Shown: positions 35,166 to 47,431 of the stretch, piece by piece
How the letters are laid out: every line of letters begins with the position of its first letter
Position numbering within the stretch: the first letter of the stretch is position 1
From: Nyssa sinensis
Taxonomy: Eukaryota; Streptophyta; Magnoliopsida; Cornales; Nyssaceae
Length of the DNA stretch: 64,000 nt
Direction of reading: 5' to 3'
NCBI GenBank assembly: GCA_008638375.1
Contig: VIRR01000489.1
Span: forward strand, 1 to 64,000
The notes under the pieces: generated by a model
Databases searched by the model: none
The model's input: the letters and a program-made list of their open reading frames with translations, nothing else
Told to the model about the DNA's origin: nothing
Program-made: the position numbers and the translations under genes

Positions 35166-36837
35166 GAATGCATTACCTCCTCCCATTACCATCTTCCCCG
35201 TAGGCTTCGCCTCACCGGTAGGCGTGCAGCGGCGTGCAGACATCTCCACACTCCCTGCTAGGGTCTGGTGCTAATCCCATCTGTAATGACTCACTCTACA
35301 TGGCACAACACATAATGAAATCCTCAAAAGACATTGGCTCATCAACGTCAACCCCTTTCAATTTCCATCCAAGTATCACGACTCACTTCAACAATTCAAC
35401 ACAATAAAAAGTAAAGGAAACTTCTCACTGTTCACAAGAATACCCCAAGGTCTCTCGCACATGTGATGTCATCTAACCTGCCTCAAATTAATCCATAAAA
35501 TCACCTAGTGATTTATCCCAATGGCATAAATACACATTATCTGTACCACAATGCAATCCCATCATCCAGTATTTTCTAAGTACCCTAATTACCCACAAGA
35601 TATCAACAGTACAGTCTAAAAGTAAGGCTATCATCTCCCACCTTAGTCTATATATAACCGAGACTAAGTGTCATGTACTAATAAGGGCTAGCCTATTCAT
35701 TTCATGTACACATATATCGATTGGGTATACAAATGTAGACAGTGTAGTTTATGTACTCTAATCATGAAACTTAAGTCAATATACCAAGGTTCAGAAGAAT
35801 AAAACATTAGTGAAACTCTTCACCAATTTCTACTACGAACATACATCTATTTTTCACACACATATAAACATGTTTAAGCATTCTTTTATACATGCATTAA
35901 TAACAACCAGTCTATATTTTAAAAAAAAATAAAGTCATAATCGCAGCACTATAACGGTCACTAAACTAGCATGCTTATATAGAGTAAACGTACAACATTC
36001 AATAGCTAACACGTAGCTTACCACATCAGCACCCAGTATAAAATTTCATTCCAGGAATACACATATACATAAATAAGTACATAATCCGTTGTACAGGTAA
36101 CCAGGCATATTCCCAACCTTACGGATATTCAAGCTCATAGCCTATCTCACAGACAACAATCATACAGTCCACTATTTAATCTCATTCGTTATACTGCATA
36201 GAGGTAAGCATTGAATTCTAGATCATCAATAACCAAGTATACCACACATTGTACAATTTCACAAACTAAGGTAACAAGCACTCATCTAATCATGTAATCC
36301 AAACCAACCCAATTCAACTTAAAGTCTAACCCCTCTTAACCCACAATAAAGTCAATCTAAAAAGGATCTACGGACACCCCATGAAATAAAGAAAACATCT
36401 CCCTCAGGAGTACACACCGCCTCTCTTCCCCTGTAGCAGCCTATACTTGTCTAAAGTGTAAATAACCGATCTATCTCCAATATAATACCAATACTAGACG
36501 CATCAAATAAGATGAAGAATCAAAATAAGGCATGCGGTCAGCTACCTCTATCGAGTAATCTCTACAGATTCTCATCAGCATCACACTACCCCTAATGTCA
36601 TGGCACATAGTAAATATGAATGAATGAGATGTACTATAGTCTATTAGTATGCTAGTCCATAAACTAAACACAAAAAAAAAAAAAAAAAAAAAAAATTGTA
36701 CCTCAAGGCTCTGAAGGTCCCAAAAAAAAAAATAGGTGACTCTAGGCTGGCTACTGCATAACGCCACTCTGAGTGGTCTGGTCCTGCCTACCACCCCTCT
36801 GACTGAGAGTTCTAAAACTCAATGCTGTAGGTGCATG
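35166..36837. other. Unassigned interior of the chromovirus
   Basis: This is where protease, reverse transcriptase and RNase H should lie, but no YVDD, TAF-type or D[ST]G motif was recognised on either strand. A poly-A run lies at about 36670-36696. The 107-codon minus-strand frame at 36471-36794 runs through that tract (poly-Phe) and is not credible as a gene. Confidence 0.5.
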
Positions 36838-37620
36838 CTAAAAATACTGTGTCGGGGGTCCCTGACCCAATAGTGGCCGTGGCAGAGGTACTTGGGTATA
36901 CTGATAGTAATGTGGCTCCTCTAAGTCCTGGGAAATCAGCCTCTGAGGACAGTTGGCCATAACATGGCCAGCCTGGTGGCATACAAAACAAAGTCGTGGG
37001 GTCCCCCGTCCTTGACTCTGGACTGGTGATGGAAATGACTCCTGACTAGACCCGATCCTCTGTCTCAAGTTGGGGTCCTTCAGAGGACAAGTGATCCTCT
37101 TGTGGCTAGGCTGTCCACAATAAAAACAAATAATGGTCCCTTGGGATGTGGATGTGGATGTGGAAGAAGTACCAGTCCGGAAACTCTTTAATAGCCTCCT
37201 ACCAGTGTGAGTCTGGGCGGGTATAGATATCTGTGCAGAAGAAGCACGAGCTCGAGGCCTCTTCGATGGTCTCTTACCAGTGTATATCGGCGTAGACCTA
37301 GGGATCTGTGCTGGAGTTGCCCCGCTCTGGGTCTGGGGCTCTCTAACTTCTCTAAGCTCAGCCAACTCCCTCTCAGCCCTGACAGCTCTCGTCGCTACCT
37401 CCTGTATAGTGTGAAGGCATTCCTGCATAATGGTCGCTATGTCCCTAGAACCACTAGTCTGCCCTACCCCCACTGGAGCAAGTGTAAAAATGACGGCCTC
37501 CTCAACTGTGCCATCTGCAGAAGCAGTAGCTCGGGGCCAACTATGCCACGGTGATGCAGTGGTCCTAGGCTCATCGTGTCTAGGTGGTATAAGTCTGGGA
37601 GTAGCTTGTCTCGGTGGCAT
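36838..37620 (-). CDS. Gag-type ORF with two CCHC zinc knuckles but no capsid domain
   Basis: The frame is open for 277 codons from 37671, but the natural start is probably the internal Met at 37620 (MPPRQATPRL), the usual gag start in this clade; the 17 codons before it run through a poly-Phe/Lys stretch. The protein has a Pro/Arg-rich start, a short helical region (TIMQECLHTIQEVATRAV, AERELAELREV), a basic region with two similar TGKRPSKRPRAR/TGRRLLKSFRTG motifs, then CFYCGQPSHKRITC and CFVCHQAGHVMANC, both C-x2-C-x4-H-x4-C. The retrotrans_gag capsid domain (about 100 residues before the knuckles) is absent, yet the frame stays open. It would bind nucleic acid but should not assemble particles by itself. 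Confidence 0.8.
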   Translation of the reverse strand: MPPRQATPRLIPPRHDEPRTTASPWHSWPRATASADGTVEEAVIFTLAPVGVGQTSGSRDIATIMQECLHTIQEVATRAVRAERELAELREVREPQTQSGATPAQIPRSTPIYTGKRPSKRPRARASSAQISIPAQTHTGRRLLKSFRTGTSSTSTSTSQGTIICFYCGQPSHKRITCPLKDPNLRQRIGSSQESFPSPVQSQGRGTPRLCFVCHQAGHVMANCPQRLISQDLEEPHYYQYTQVPLPRPLLGQGPPTQYF

Positions 37621-37671
37621 GTCTACAAGTCCAAAGAGAAGAAAAATTAATACCCCATTTTTTTTTTTCAT

Positions 37672-38944
37672 TAGACATAGGTGTTAAAAGAACATTAAGT
37701 AGGTACTTGTCAACACTTCACAATTCCGAAGTAACAATCACAATATGTCACAACACACTTGCCTAATCAACGCCTATATGACCAACATCAATCATCCCCG
37801 CCCGTTGGTTACACTAAACAATTTACACCGAGTTCTAACATAGCCCTCTACTAAGAAAGATTTTATCTAAACAATGTAATACACGCATACTTAAACCTTG
37901 CTAGTGTTCAACTAACTTACAAATGTTCAACTCCCAATGAATACTATTCAAAACAATACGTCTCTCCACAACCAGGGTTTAACACAAGAACATCTTTAAA
38001 AATCTAAAGATAAACACTCTAAGTATCCATCTATACACAAAAGCTCCACAAGTCCAATTCCTTATTCTAGCATTTTAAGGTTTGATGTGTCTTTTTATTT
38101 ATGGTTTTCTACTTTATTAGAGTTTTGTTCATTTAAAATTTTTAAAATTCTAAAATTCTTTTATTATTTCTTACTTTCATAGCTAGGTAATAACCCTTCA
38201 TGGACCACAGCTCCTTTTGTTACTAGCTGATGGGGCCCCATCCATCAACCGTAACGCAAGACTTGAGACCAATCCAGTCTGTATATAAATATCATAGTCA
38301 TAGTACTATAATCCATGAAAATCGGTTACTAACCTAGCACACTCATACAGAATCCACAAACGACGGTCAACTAGGTAAACAACTAGGTTCACAACCTGTC
38401 TCCTAGTAACTAGGCATAATGTGTACCGTGTAGATAACTAAGTGTACAACCTACACCTCAAATAACTAGGCATACCGTCTATCCCATAAAGTATATGGTC
38501 TATCACATAGACACGAGTTTCTAATCTTAGTCAATCACTACCACAAAAAAAAATTCACATGTTCCCTATCTATCGGGAAATCAAGTATAGTGCATACTCG
38601 TGCACACCAATGCAATACGTGTATATAAAATATTTTAGATAAAAGCTCAGTCATGTTCTTATCAGCGACTAGGGAGTATGTATAGCATGTCATAATGTAC
38701 ACTTAACAAATTCTCACACATTATACATGTCATGCATCTCACTACATTAAATCACATAATCATGCATCATAGCATATCATCAATCAACACGTAATCACAA
38801 CAAGTCATGCTTCAAGTGTATAAAATCATATAACACACGAAATCCTATCGCATGCTACTAACAGTTCACACTAGGTCTCATTCTCTTCTCTAGGGTCTCA
38901 TGGTGTTCAACAACACCCCACGGTCTCTAGGTATTCGAACCTAA
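37672..38944. other. Leader between primer site and gag of the chromovirus
   Basis: About 1.3 kb of sequence without long frames on the minus strand. It corresponds to the 5' untranslated leader and presumably holds the packaging signal, though none is recognisable by eye. Confidence 0.5.
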
Positions 38945-38956
38945 GCTCTGATACCA
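38945..38956 (-). promoter_or_regulatory. Primer-binding site for initiator methionine tRNA
   Basis: On the minus strand TGGTATCAGAGC lies three bases inside the 5' LTR. This is the standard complement of the 3' end of plant initiator Met tRNA, used to start minus-strand DNA synthesis. Confidence 0.92.
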
Positions 38957-38959
38957 CGT

Positions 38960-41900
38960 TGTCACGCCCCGAATTCCAGCGAATCCGGGGCGCAAGTAAC
39001 GAGACAAAAGAAAATAAAATAATAAAGAAATAAAGATGATTAAGGACAATTACATACATTTCATATACCATTCTGATATATTACATAGGGTCTGGTCCAT
39101 TTGTTCACAATATGCAAAATAAGAAACAGTCTCGGGCTTATGCCCTTACACAACATCAAATGCGCCTCTCGGGCCAAACATCATCCACAATCAAATCATC
39201 TCCACGTCTCGCACAGCTGGAGCATCATCTGAAATTTTTGCCCCACTAAAGGGGTCAGCTCAATATGCTGGTACAATATAATGCTAATGCAAGAAACAAA
39301 ACTAAGGGCGTGGTATGTGCAAGTGTACAGTTATTTCTATATGGCATTCGATATCATGATGGTAGTATATGAACAGTATACAATATATGAGCAGTATGCG
39401 TGACACACCCATGCAACTCTATGCCCACCCATGTCTCATGATACGGCCCTTCCCCTCTGGCATGAGTACCGCCGACTATGTCTCGCTTCACGGTCCGAAA
39501 CCTGTCAGGCAGGCGAGTACCTAATGGCCGATTTTGGGTTTTTCACCACAGGATCTGCACCCTCATAATGCATAGCACCACATGCTCAACTCACGCCATG
39601 CACAAAGAACCACACTATGCCAAGATGCTTTGATTCATTCATGCCACAATATAATCTCAGAGATGCGTCTCATTCATACATGAAACATGCTTTTAAGTAC
39701 ATATTTCATAATGTCAACAGTTCTCAAAGCATATAATTCACACACTACACTAACACATGCAATATACACATAATCATCATCCACATCATCACCCAACTTT
39801 AGCAAGATAGCTTGAAGCACATAAGCATGTGAACACTCAAACAAACATGTGAACAATCAAGGCAGCAGAACAAGTATTCCTAATCTCAGTTCTATTTCTT
39901 ACTTAACACAATATATCGTACCTGATAATCGACCTCAACTCAGGAAGGTGTACTCGTATTATAGTAGGATCACTGTGAGAATAAGATCACCTTCTCCTTA
40001 TCCTTTCGTGTCCTTAAAATCATATCATGTGACTCAGTTCATTTGTTTCCTGAATGATGCTATTCAACAAATTTTATGTCTTTATTTTATAAGTTTCTAT
40101 TTTGCTAAATTAAACTCTACTATTGAGTCCGGGACGTCGAAGAAAATAAGTTTAGGTTTTCGTAGAACTCAATTCGGACATCTGGGTTCAAAAGGGCAAA
40201 ACAGTCATTTTGCACCTTTCACGGGTCCTTACATTTTGAGACCTCTTTTCACAAATCGAACCCCACAGTTGAGTCCGGAATGCTTGAGATAATAAAGTTT
40301 CACTATTTGTTTACTTAATTCGGAGTTCCTTTGACTGTACTTTAATTCAGGGGCATTTTGGTAATTTTAAAGGTTACTACGGGTCTTTTATTATTTCGGG
40401 AGTCTGTCTCATAAAACGGACCTCACCATTGGTCTCAGAATGATCGAGATAGTCAAAATACACTAATAACTTGTCCCATTTGGACTCCGGGTTATTTTTG
40501 AATATTTAAATAATTAAGTTAATTAAATTAATTAAATTAATTTAATATTTTATTAATATTTTATTCAGGAGGGGTCAAATCACAATTATTAACAGTTGGG
40601 GGGTCAATTTGTAAATTCCGTAACTTTCTGGGTCAAATTTTTAATTTCTAAAAATCCTATTCTAAATAGGGATAACCAAACAGTGGTTAGGCTTCAAAAC
40701 TGGAATAGGATATCCCTATTCCCAAATCAATTTCAATTTCAATTTCTTATCCTAGGAACCAAACAGTCCCAATTCAGTTTCAAAATCTTTTAAACTTAAC
40801 AAAACTGTGCCGTTTCATTTACCCGTTTCTAATTCGGTTGGGTCCTGACCCGGATCCAACCCGTGACCCGATATCCGAACCCTAACCCAAACAGTTGTCT
40901 TCCTCGTTTTTTCGGTGAACAAACAGTAGGGTTCCGTCACCATCTCCGATCACGGCAACCTTTCCCGATCATTTTTCTCTACTATTTTCAATGCCATTTC
41001 CTTCCTCTCTTCCCAAGGACTCCAAATCTACCCTCCATTTCCATCAAGACCCTCTCAATCATCTCGAATATGGGGTTTAATAGCTACGGCTAGTTTTTCG
41101 GTGAGCTGATTTTTCTTAATTTCATGTTCGGTTCTCGACTGTTTTGACTTATTTCTTTTTCTATTTTCTTTCTACCCCTCGTAGGATTACTTTAGAACCA
41201 TTTAAACAAGGTGTCTCACATAAAATATAGATGGACCCGATTATTATCCCATACCTGCAACTGTTGATTTCTCCCTCAACTCTACACTATTTTCACTTAT
41301 TTTTCTTGCATTAAATTCCTGATTTCATGCTTTATAAAACCCTATCATTTAAACTAAACAAATCATGCTTTAAAATTTAAAACAGAAACAAACCCACTTA
41401 CGGTTTTTCTGTTGGGTTTCTCTCTCTAGCCGTGCACCTCTTTCACCCTCTGGTTCCAAGCCTGAATCAAGTTCCAAGACTCCTTCCCAGAACTCTCTTT
41501 CTCTCTCTCGCTTTTTGTTTCTCTTTTCCTTCTCTTCTCCCAACCGAGACCAACACATATACACAACTCACCAACTCCCTCACCTCACCCCCTGCACAGC
41601 CCCTTTCCTTCACTTCTTTCCCTCTGTTCAGCCACCCTGCTCCTCCCCAATGCAGCTTTGCATTTAATGCAAGACTGCTCTATATACACCTATCTTTATA
41701 TACCACTCATCACACACACACTAGACACACACACACTCCACCGACACCACACACACCCACACACGGTGCACTGTTTTATATATATACATATACATATCCA
41801 CATACACATGTACATACATCATTCTACACATATACACATTTATAATATCTCACACACATGTATATGTTACATATATATAACACCCATGCAATAATAATAA

Positions 41901-42012
41901 TATACACATTACATAAATTTCACATTTTTAATACTTACAATAATAAATAATAATAATAATAATAATAACCACAAAATTTTATACATAAAAAAAAAATTTT
42001 GAGGTTATTACA
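38960..42012 (-). repeat. 5' LTR of the chromovirus
   Basis: The LTR of 3053 bases runs from TGTAATAACC (at 42012) to GGGGCGTGACA (at 38960) on the minus strand. It matches the other LTR along its whole length with scattered substitutions and short indels, 13 bases longer in total. In the first 130 aligned bases I count seven differences; most other stretches have fewer. It contains (CA)n/(TATACA)n sequence at 41700-41880 and (AAT)n near 41940-41968. Confidence 0.93.
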
Positions 42013-42017
42013 ATAAT

Positions 42018-43622
42018 CCTCTCACGCATCTTTGTTAAGGGGGGCCCATATTTGCACGATGGCACCGTTGACAAGCTCCATGTAGAGATTGGCAAAGTTG
42101 GCACTCTTGGTGAAGTTGACAAGTCAACATAGTTTCAATAGTCACAATTGATGGCGTTGTCGAAGAGCTTCGAACTCATTTAAGGGTTTTGAAGGGAATG
42201 TTTAGCGAATGGAGACATATTATAGTTATTGGTTTCGCATTGGATATGGCTAGAGAAGGGACGTTAGTGTTACTATGTGGGGATACGCATTACACTTGAA
42301 GTTTAAGAAATTAGAGAGATTAAGAGCTAGGGTTTCTTTGAAGACACATATATGTATATCAATCAACAATTCAAATCTTACTCCAATGGTGGATAAATAA
42401 ATTTTAGAGTTAATTCCTCTTGAGTCCTTCCAAAAGATGCTTAATTATTATAAATTACAAACTTTTTTAATTTTTGAAGTAAAACACAGTTGACTTTTAT
42501 TTTTGGAGATGAGATCCATTTTTAATTAGTTGGTACTTTAATTTTTTCTAAATGCCAATAACACCCTTGTACATTATTTAACTCTTTACACGACCCACAC
42601 TAACTTTCTCCAAACCCACAGCCACCGGGTTTCACAAAATATCCAAAAAGTTCCAAATTCTTTCACCATCTCTCACCCACACATGATAATTTCTAGACTG
42701 CTGCAACTCTATGGGCTTTTTGAAATTCATAACAATGGCTAGCATAAATTTTCAAGAAAAGGCATCATAGACATAAATGTTGATGACTCTGGAAAAGAAA
42801 ATTGAATCACTCGTGATTGTGGCTCTCGGGATGTCATGAGGTTCCATGATATACTTAAGTTTCATGATATACTTTCTGGTTTGAAATTTTTTCTAGATGA
42901 AATTTTACAATTATGGATTGATTTTTTTCTTCAAAATTGTTTGATAGATCTTGATTTTTAAATTCCAAATATATATAAAAAAAATTTAAAAACGGGTCTA
43001 TAATTTATAAGTTATTGAATTTTGAAATCTTGAATTTTTTTTTTTAAAAAAAGGCTGTCATTCACGCGCTTAGCCTTTTGAAGTTATAAATTGATTAGGA
43101 ATATAATAGTATTTTAGCCATTGAAATTTTGAAGGACTTGATGGATTACTAAAGTTGGAATGGGACATGATGATAATATTTATACTTTTAGTGGACTTCT
43201 AACTGAACAACCGTAAATTTTTTTATGTATAATATATGGCTCTGGCTTGGGCTTGGGTTAGGCACGAGTTACCTAATGTTGAGCCCAAGCCCTACCTGAA
43301 TTAAGACCCGACTTTCATTTTCTTGACGAAGCCCATCCCAAGTTATTCCTAACACATCACATGCCTTAAAAATTAAGGCTAGGTACATTGATGGTTTTAG
43401 ATTTAATTATAACTTTGGACTTTATGATTTTTATATATAAACTTTGCGATGATAGTTTTTTGTAACGATAATTAACTTATTTGCAAAAAAATTTTTAACC
43501 GCAAAAAATCCTATTTCTTAGTGTAAAGGTGGAAGATCTTTAACATTTGTAGGTTGAGGATTAGATTGTGGGAGTAAAGATCTCATGTACGTTTCGAGTT
43601 AGATCTTGTATTTGTTGTTCTT
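42018..43622. other. Non-coding stretch between two retroelements
   Basis: No gene or complete element recognised. It continues the DNA that lay left of 31061 before the chromovirus inserted. The GCTTGGGCTTGGGTTAGGC and AGCCCAAGCCC motifs at about 43230-43300 resemble motifs left of the insertion. Confidence 0.45.
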
Positions 43623-46609
43623 GTCATGACCTGGGCTCCAAAGACCCAAGTAGTGGTGTAAAATCATCATAAAATATTTATAATTAAGTTTACATGGTTA
43701 ATGAAGTTAATAGAAGTCAACTGGACTTCCGAACACTAGGTTTGACCAAGACGCTGTCTCGCTAAGGCATTAAAAATTTGATATTTGAAATCCTTGGAGT
43801 TGGCCTTTCAAAAGTCCCGGTAATTATTCTTTTGGTATCCAATAGTCTAAAAAAGATTTTTAATAAGTTTTAACTATATGGTAACCCACCAAACTAGCTA
43901 TGGCCCAATGCACTATTTTTAGAAAAATAGAAATTTTGTTCTTGAAAAGGAGAGTTGACTTTTTATTCTTAAGGAATTAGGTCTTAAGACTATTCTTATT
44001 GGTTCCAATTGGGGGATACTTCCTTATTTACATTATAATGTCTTAAATAAATAAAAATTCATTTACTTAAATTACATTTAATGTAAATAAGGTGCGCACC
44101 AACAGTGTTGTCTATACAGTAGAATGCAAAGTAGAATTTGCCTTCTATTCATTTCAATCAATTGAGTCTAGCTTTTAATCGACTGATTCTCCCATTCAAT
44201 CGACTGAAATTTTAGGATTGTTGGGTTCTTTAGCTTCTATTAATTTCAGTTGACTAGTTATTCCATTCAGTTGACTGAATCAATCGTCCAAGACTTGAAA
44301 CTACTATTTTTGTGACTTTTTCATTCATCCTCCAAACCCTTTCTTTATCAAATATTGACACAACATAAATAAAGTGCCCCTCACATCCAATCATGTCATT
44401 TTACAAGATCCAAAAGTATTATACATGTCATCAATTACCCTCAAATCACATAACATCATCATATACAAACCATCCTAACGTATTTTAGGTATGGTTAAAT
44501 TTCAAAGAGTTTGAATCCTATAAGCTACACATCAAGGCCAACATATGACCACTTTTATATAATTTTACACAAATCAAAGGAAAATCAACAGGAGCAAACT
44601 ATATGTAAATAGTCCTCCAAGTTCAATTCATCAAGACATTTACAAAGGCTTTAAACATGATTTCTCCATCACGTGGGCTCCTTGCCTGTACCTGTAATCT
44701 AATAGGGGTCAATACAATTACCCTAGTAGGAATATCTAAACATCAGGAAAAGCAAGTGGTGATACATGTATGCTTGTGCTAGTGTAGTGTCGCATAAATG
44801 GTCACCGAACATGTCACGACCCGAAACTCATCCTATACGGATCTCGTATCGTGGGGCTGACCCTGTGGCCGTCCTTAATTTTTTCTTTCTTTTTATCAAT
44901 GACAACAATATATAATGTAAAAGTCAAATAGTAAATCAGCGGAAGTCTTAATATGAAATATTGTTCAACAATGGTAAAATGCAAAACCGACATAAAACTT
45001 AACATCACACCACCCTTAGGTGGTGAGTACATGAGATAACTACATTACTTCTAACATAATCCTCAACTGTCCCCTTATGCTCTTGGACTCCTAATGTGGT
45101 CCTGTAGCATCCTTACCTGAAAAATAAGTAAGTTGGGGTGAGCTAGCAAAGCTTAGTAAGTAAATTCTCATCTCCAACACGGGTTAGGGTTAACATAAAA
45201 AGAACAAGAATCCATAAATGTGAACATGATAGCCAATCATGATATGAGGTGCTATGATAGCCAATAAAGGTGAAATGCCACAATGGCCAATGAACAATAA
45301 GTCACAATGATCAATCATGAGTAATGGTATAACATGAACATGGGAAAGCTCAATAGAAATCAGTCAACATAAAAGTACTGCCACAATGAATCGGTAATAA
45401 TCAATTACAACCAATGAGTGAACTGACAACATAAGATTATTCATAGGGAATGATAACATTCTGTGAATCCAATAAACATAAACATATCAGTCAAACATAA
45501 GTGATGTATTTACTCTATTCAGGGCTTGGCAGACCCTCGGTTTTTTGGGTCCTGACATACCTCCCTTAACCTCAATGCATATAAAATACCCTCATACCTT
45601 CATACTTAAAAATTCCCTCATTGCCATATGTCGTTCAAAAACTCAACCTGTAGGTCCTGTCAATCGACCTGTAGGTCTCACCAATCGACCCATAAGTCCT
45701 GTTAACTCAGAAAGCATCGAATGGATATTGTGACTGAGCACAAATCTGGCATTCATAATAAATCATGATTATTCATGATTCCATAAGAAGTGCATGAAAA
45801 TGGAATATCATTTAGTGAACACATACAATAGGCCTTTCAAGGCGTGGTACAAAAAGTACAATCAATGATATCGCAGTCAATAAATATCCACAAGATAGGA
45901 TAATATCAAATGTAGAAACCATAATCAAGTGGTACGTACAAGAGTACAAAGTTGGCAGTAGTAAAATGAACGTGGCTTGGAAAATCACATGTAAGAGATA
46001 GGGTTTACTTACCTTTAATCCGTGTGATCTACCTCAGTATTCCATAATTTTCTCCTTTCCCTTTGACCTTCCTATAAATTAGTAAACATGTTTCAGTTCT
46101 AATGTTACTTATCAAAGTTTATACTTCGTTACTATGAGTATCTCGTTTACTAATTTAGACTCTACTACTGAGTCCGGAATGTTGAAGAAAGTCAGTTTAG
46201 GCTTTCACGATTTCAAATTTGGGCTTTTATACCGAAAAGGGCAAAATGGTCATTTTACATGTCTCTATTTTTTGGGACCTATTTTCACAAATTGGACTTC
46301 ATTGTTGAGTCCAAAATATTTGAAATAATAAATATTCACTATTCATTTAGTTTACTCGGAGTCCATTTAACTCACAGTTGACTCAAGGGCATTTTGGTCA
46401 TTTGGCAATTCTACGGGTATTTTATTTTTCAAGACTCCATCTTGTGAAACGGACTTTACCATTGGATTCAGAAGGTCCAAAATAGTAAATTTACACTATT
46501 CGCTTGATTAATTTGGATATCGAGAATTAATTTAATAATTAACTAAATTAATTTAATTAATTAAATATAATAAGAATATATATTATTTAGGTGAAGGTTT
46601 GGTCACATG

Positions 46610-46690
46610 TGCCTTAGTGGCACAGTGGTAGGCTTGGGAGGTTTGGTTCCTTATGTCTTACGTGTCAGGGGTTTGAATCCCCTTGACTGC
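46610..46690 (+). repeat. tRNA-like segment (A and B box) inside the solo LTR
   Basis: TGGCACAGTGG at 46618-46628 resembles a polymerase III A box and GGTTTGAATCC at 46670-46680 a B box. They are 52 bases apart, as in tRNAs with a long variable arm or in tRNA-derived SINE heads. A cloverleaf could not be drawn with confidence, so this is probably a SINE remnant or tRNA-derived module, not a tRNA gene. Confidence 0.4.
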
Positions 46691-47382
46691 ACTTTTCTCC
46701 CTTTCCCTTCTTTTTTCTAATTAAAGTGTAGCGAAACAGTGGATTCCCTTATCTAGTATTAGGTTATCCCTTATTCAGTTAAGCTTCTGATTTCAATTCC
46801 TTATCCCTATACCCAAACAACCCCAATCACACATAAGCAAACCAGTAACCCATTGAACAGTGCGATGGGTCGGGTTTTGACCAGACCCGTGACCTATTGA
46901 CCGGGTCCCCCACGGTTTTTCGGTGGGTATCCGGTCACGATCGGTAAATCGAAACCTAGAAATTCTTTCTTCATTTTTCTTGCTGTTTTTCTGCTCCTTT
47001 TCATTTATAAATCATTCGAAAATGTTTTTAACGCAATTAGAAATAATTTTGAGTCTTTAAAAAAAAACGAAACAGCCCAAAATCATAAATCTAGTTTTTT
47101 GATTTCCCCTTTATCTCCCTTATTCCTTCATTGTTTCCCTTCTGGTTTGTTCCTAATTTCCTATTTTTCTCTCTAGGTTATACAAGATTAAAGTAAGTTT
47201 AAAGCAACCCAAAAAAAAAAATCAAATTACAGAGAAAAATTTCGGTGGCTTACCTTCTGCGCCCCTCCCTTCTACCTCTTCTTTCCTTCTTCCTCTTCCT
47301 CTTTTCCTTTTATTTCCTCTCTTCTGTTTTTCTCAAGCATGCAAAGCAAGCCTTGGATTTATAACAGACCTCACCCTACGGT

Positions 47383-47400
47383 TTCCTTTTTTTTTTTTTT

Positions 47401-47431
<31 letters not shown>
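47383..47431. repeat. Poly-T followed by (CT)n microsatellite
   Basis: About 20 T residues followed by about 13 uninterrupted CT units, inside the solo LTR. Confidence 0.95.

Larger units (their letters stand above)
31061..42017 (-). mobile_element. Complete but internally deleted Tekay-like chromovirus (Ty3/gypsy), 10.9 kb
   Basis: The element covers 31066-42012 on the minus strand and is flanked by the 5-bp duplication ATAAT (31061-31065 and 42013-42017). The LTRs are about 3.04 kb each. Between them lie, in element order, an initiator-Met tRNA primer site, a leader of about 1.3 kb, a zinc-knuckle gag ORF, about 1.7 kb of unassigned sequence, an integrase remnant with chromodomain, and a polypurine tract. 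No aspartic protease, reverse transcriptase or RNase H motif is visible, so several kilobases have been lost. Long LTRs, the Met primer and the chromodomain point to the Tekay/Del clade. The intact duplication shows a single insertion. The copy could only move with help from another element. Confidence 0.93.

Noticed and set aside
37207..37687. Plus-strand frames of 115 and 85 codons opposite gag
   Set aside because: They are antisense shadows of the zinc-knuckle gag ORF, whose motifs are unmistakable on the minus strand.
46610..46690. Functional tRNA gene
   Set aside because: A- and B-box-like signals are present but no acceptor stem or cloverleaf could be formed by eye, and the segment lies inside an LTR.
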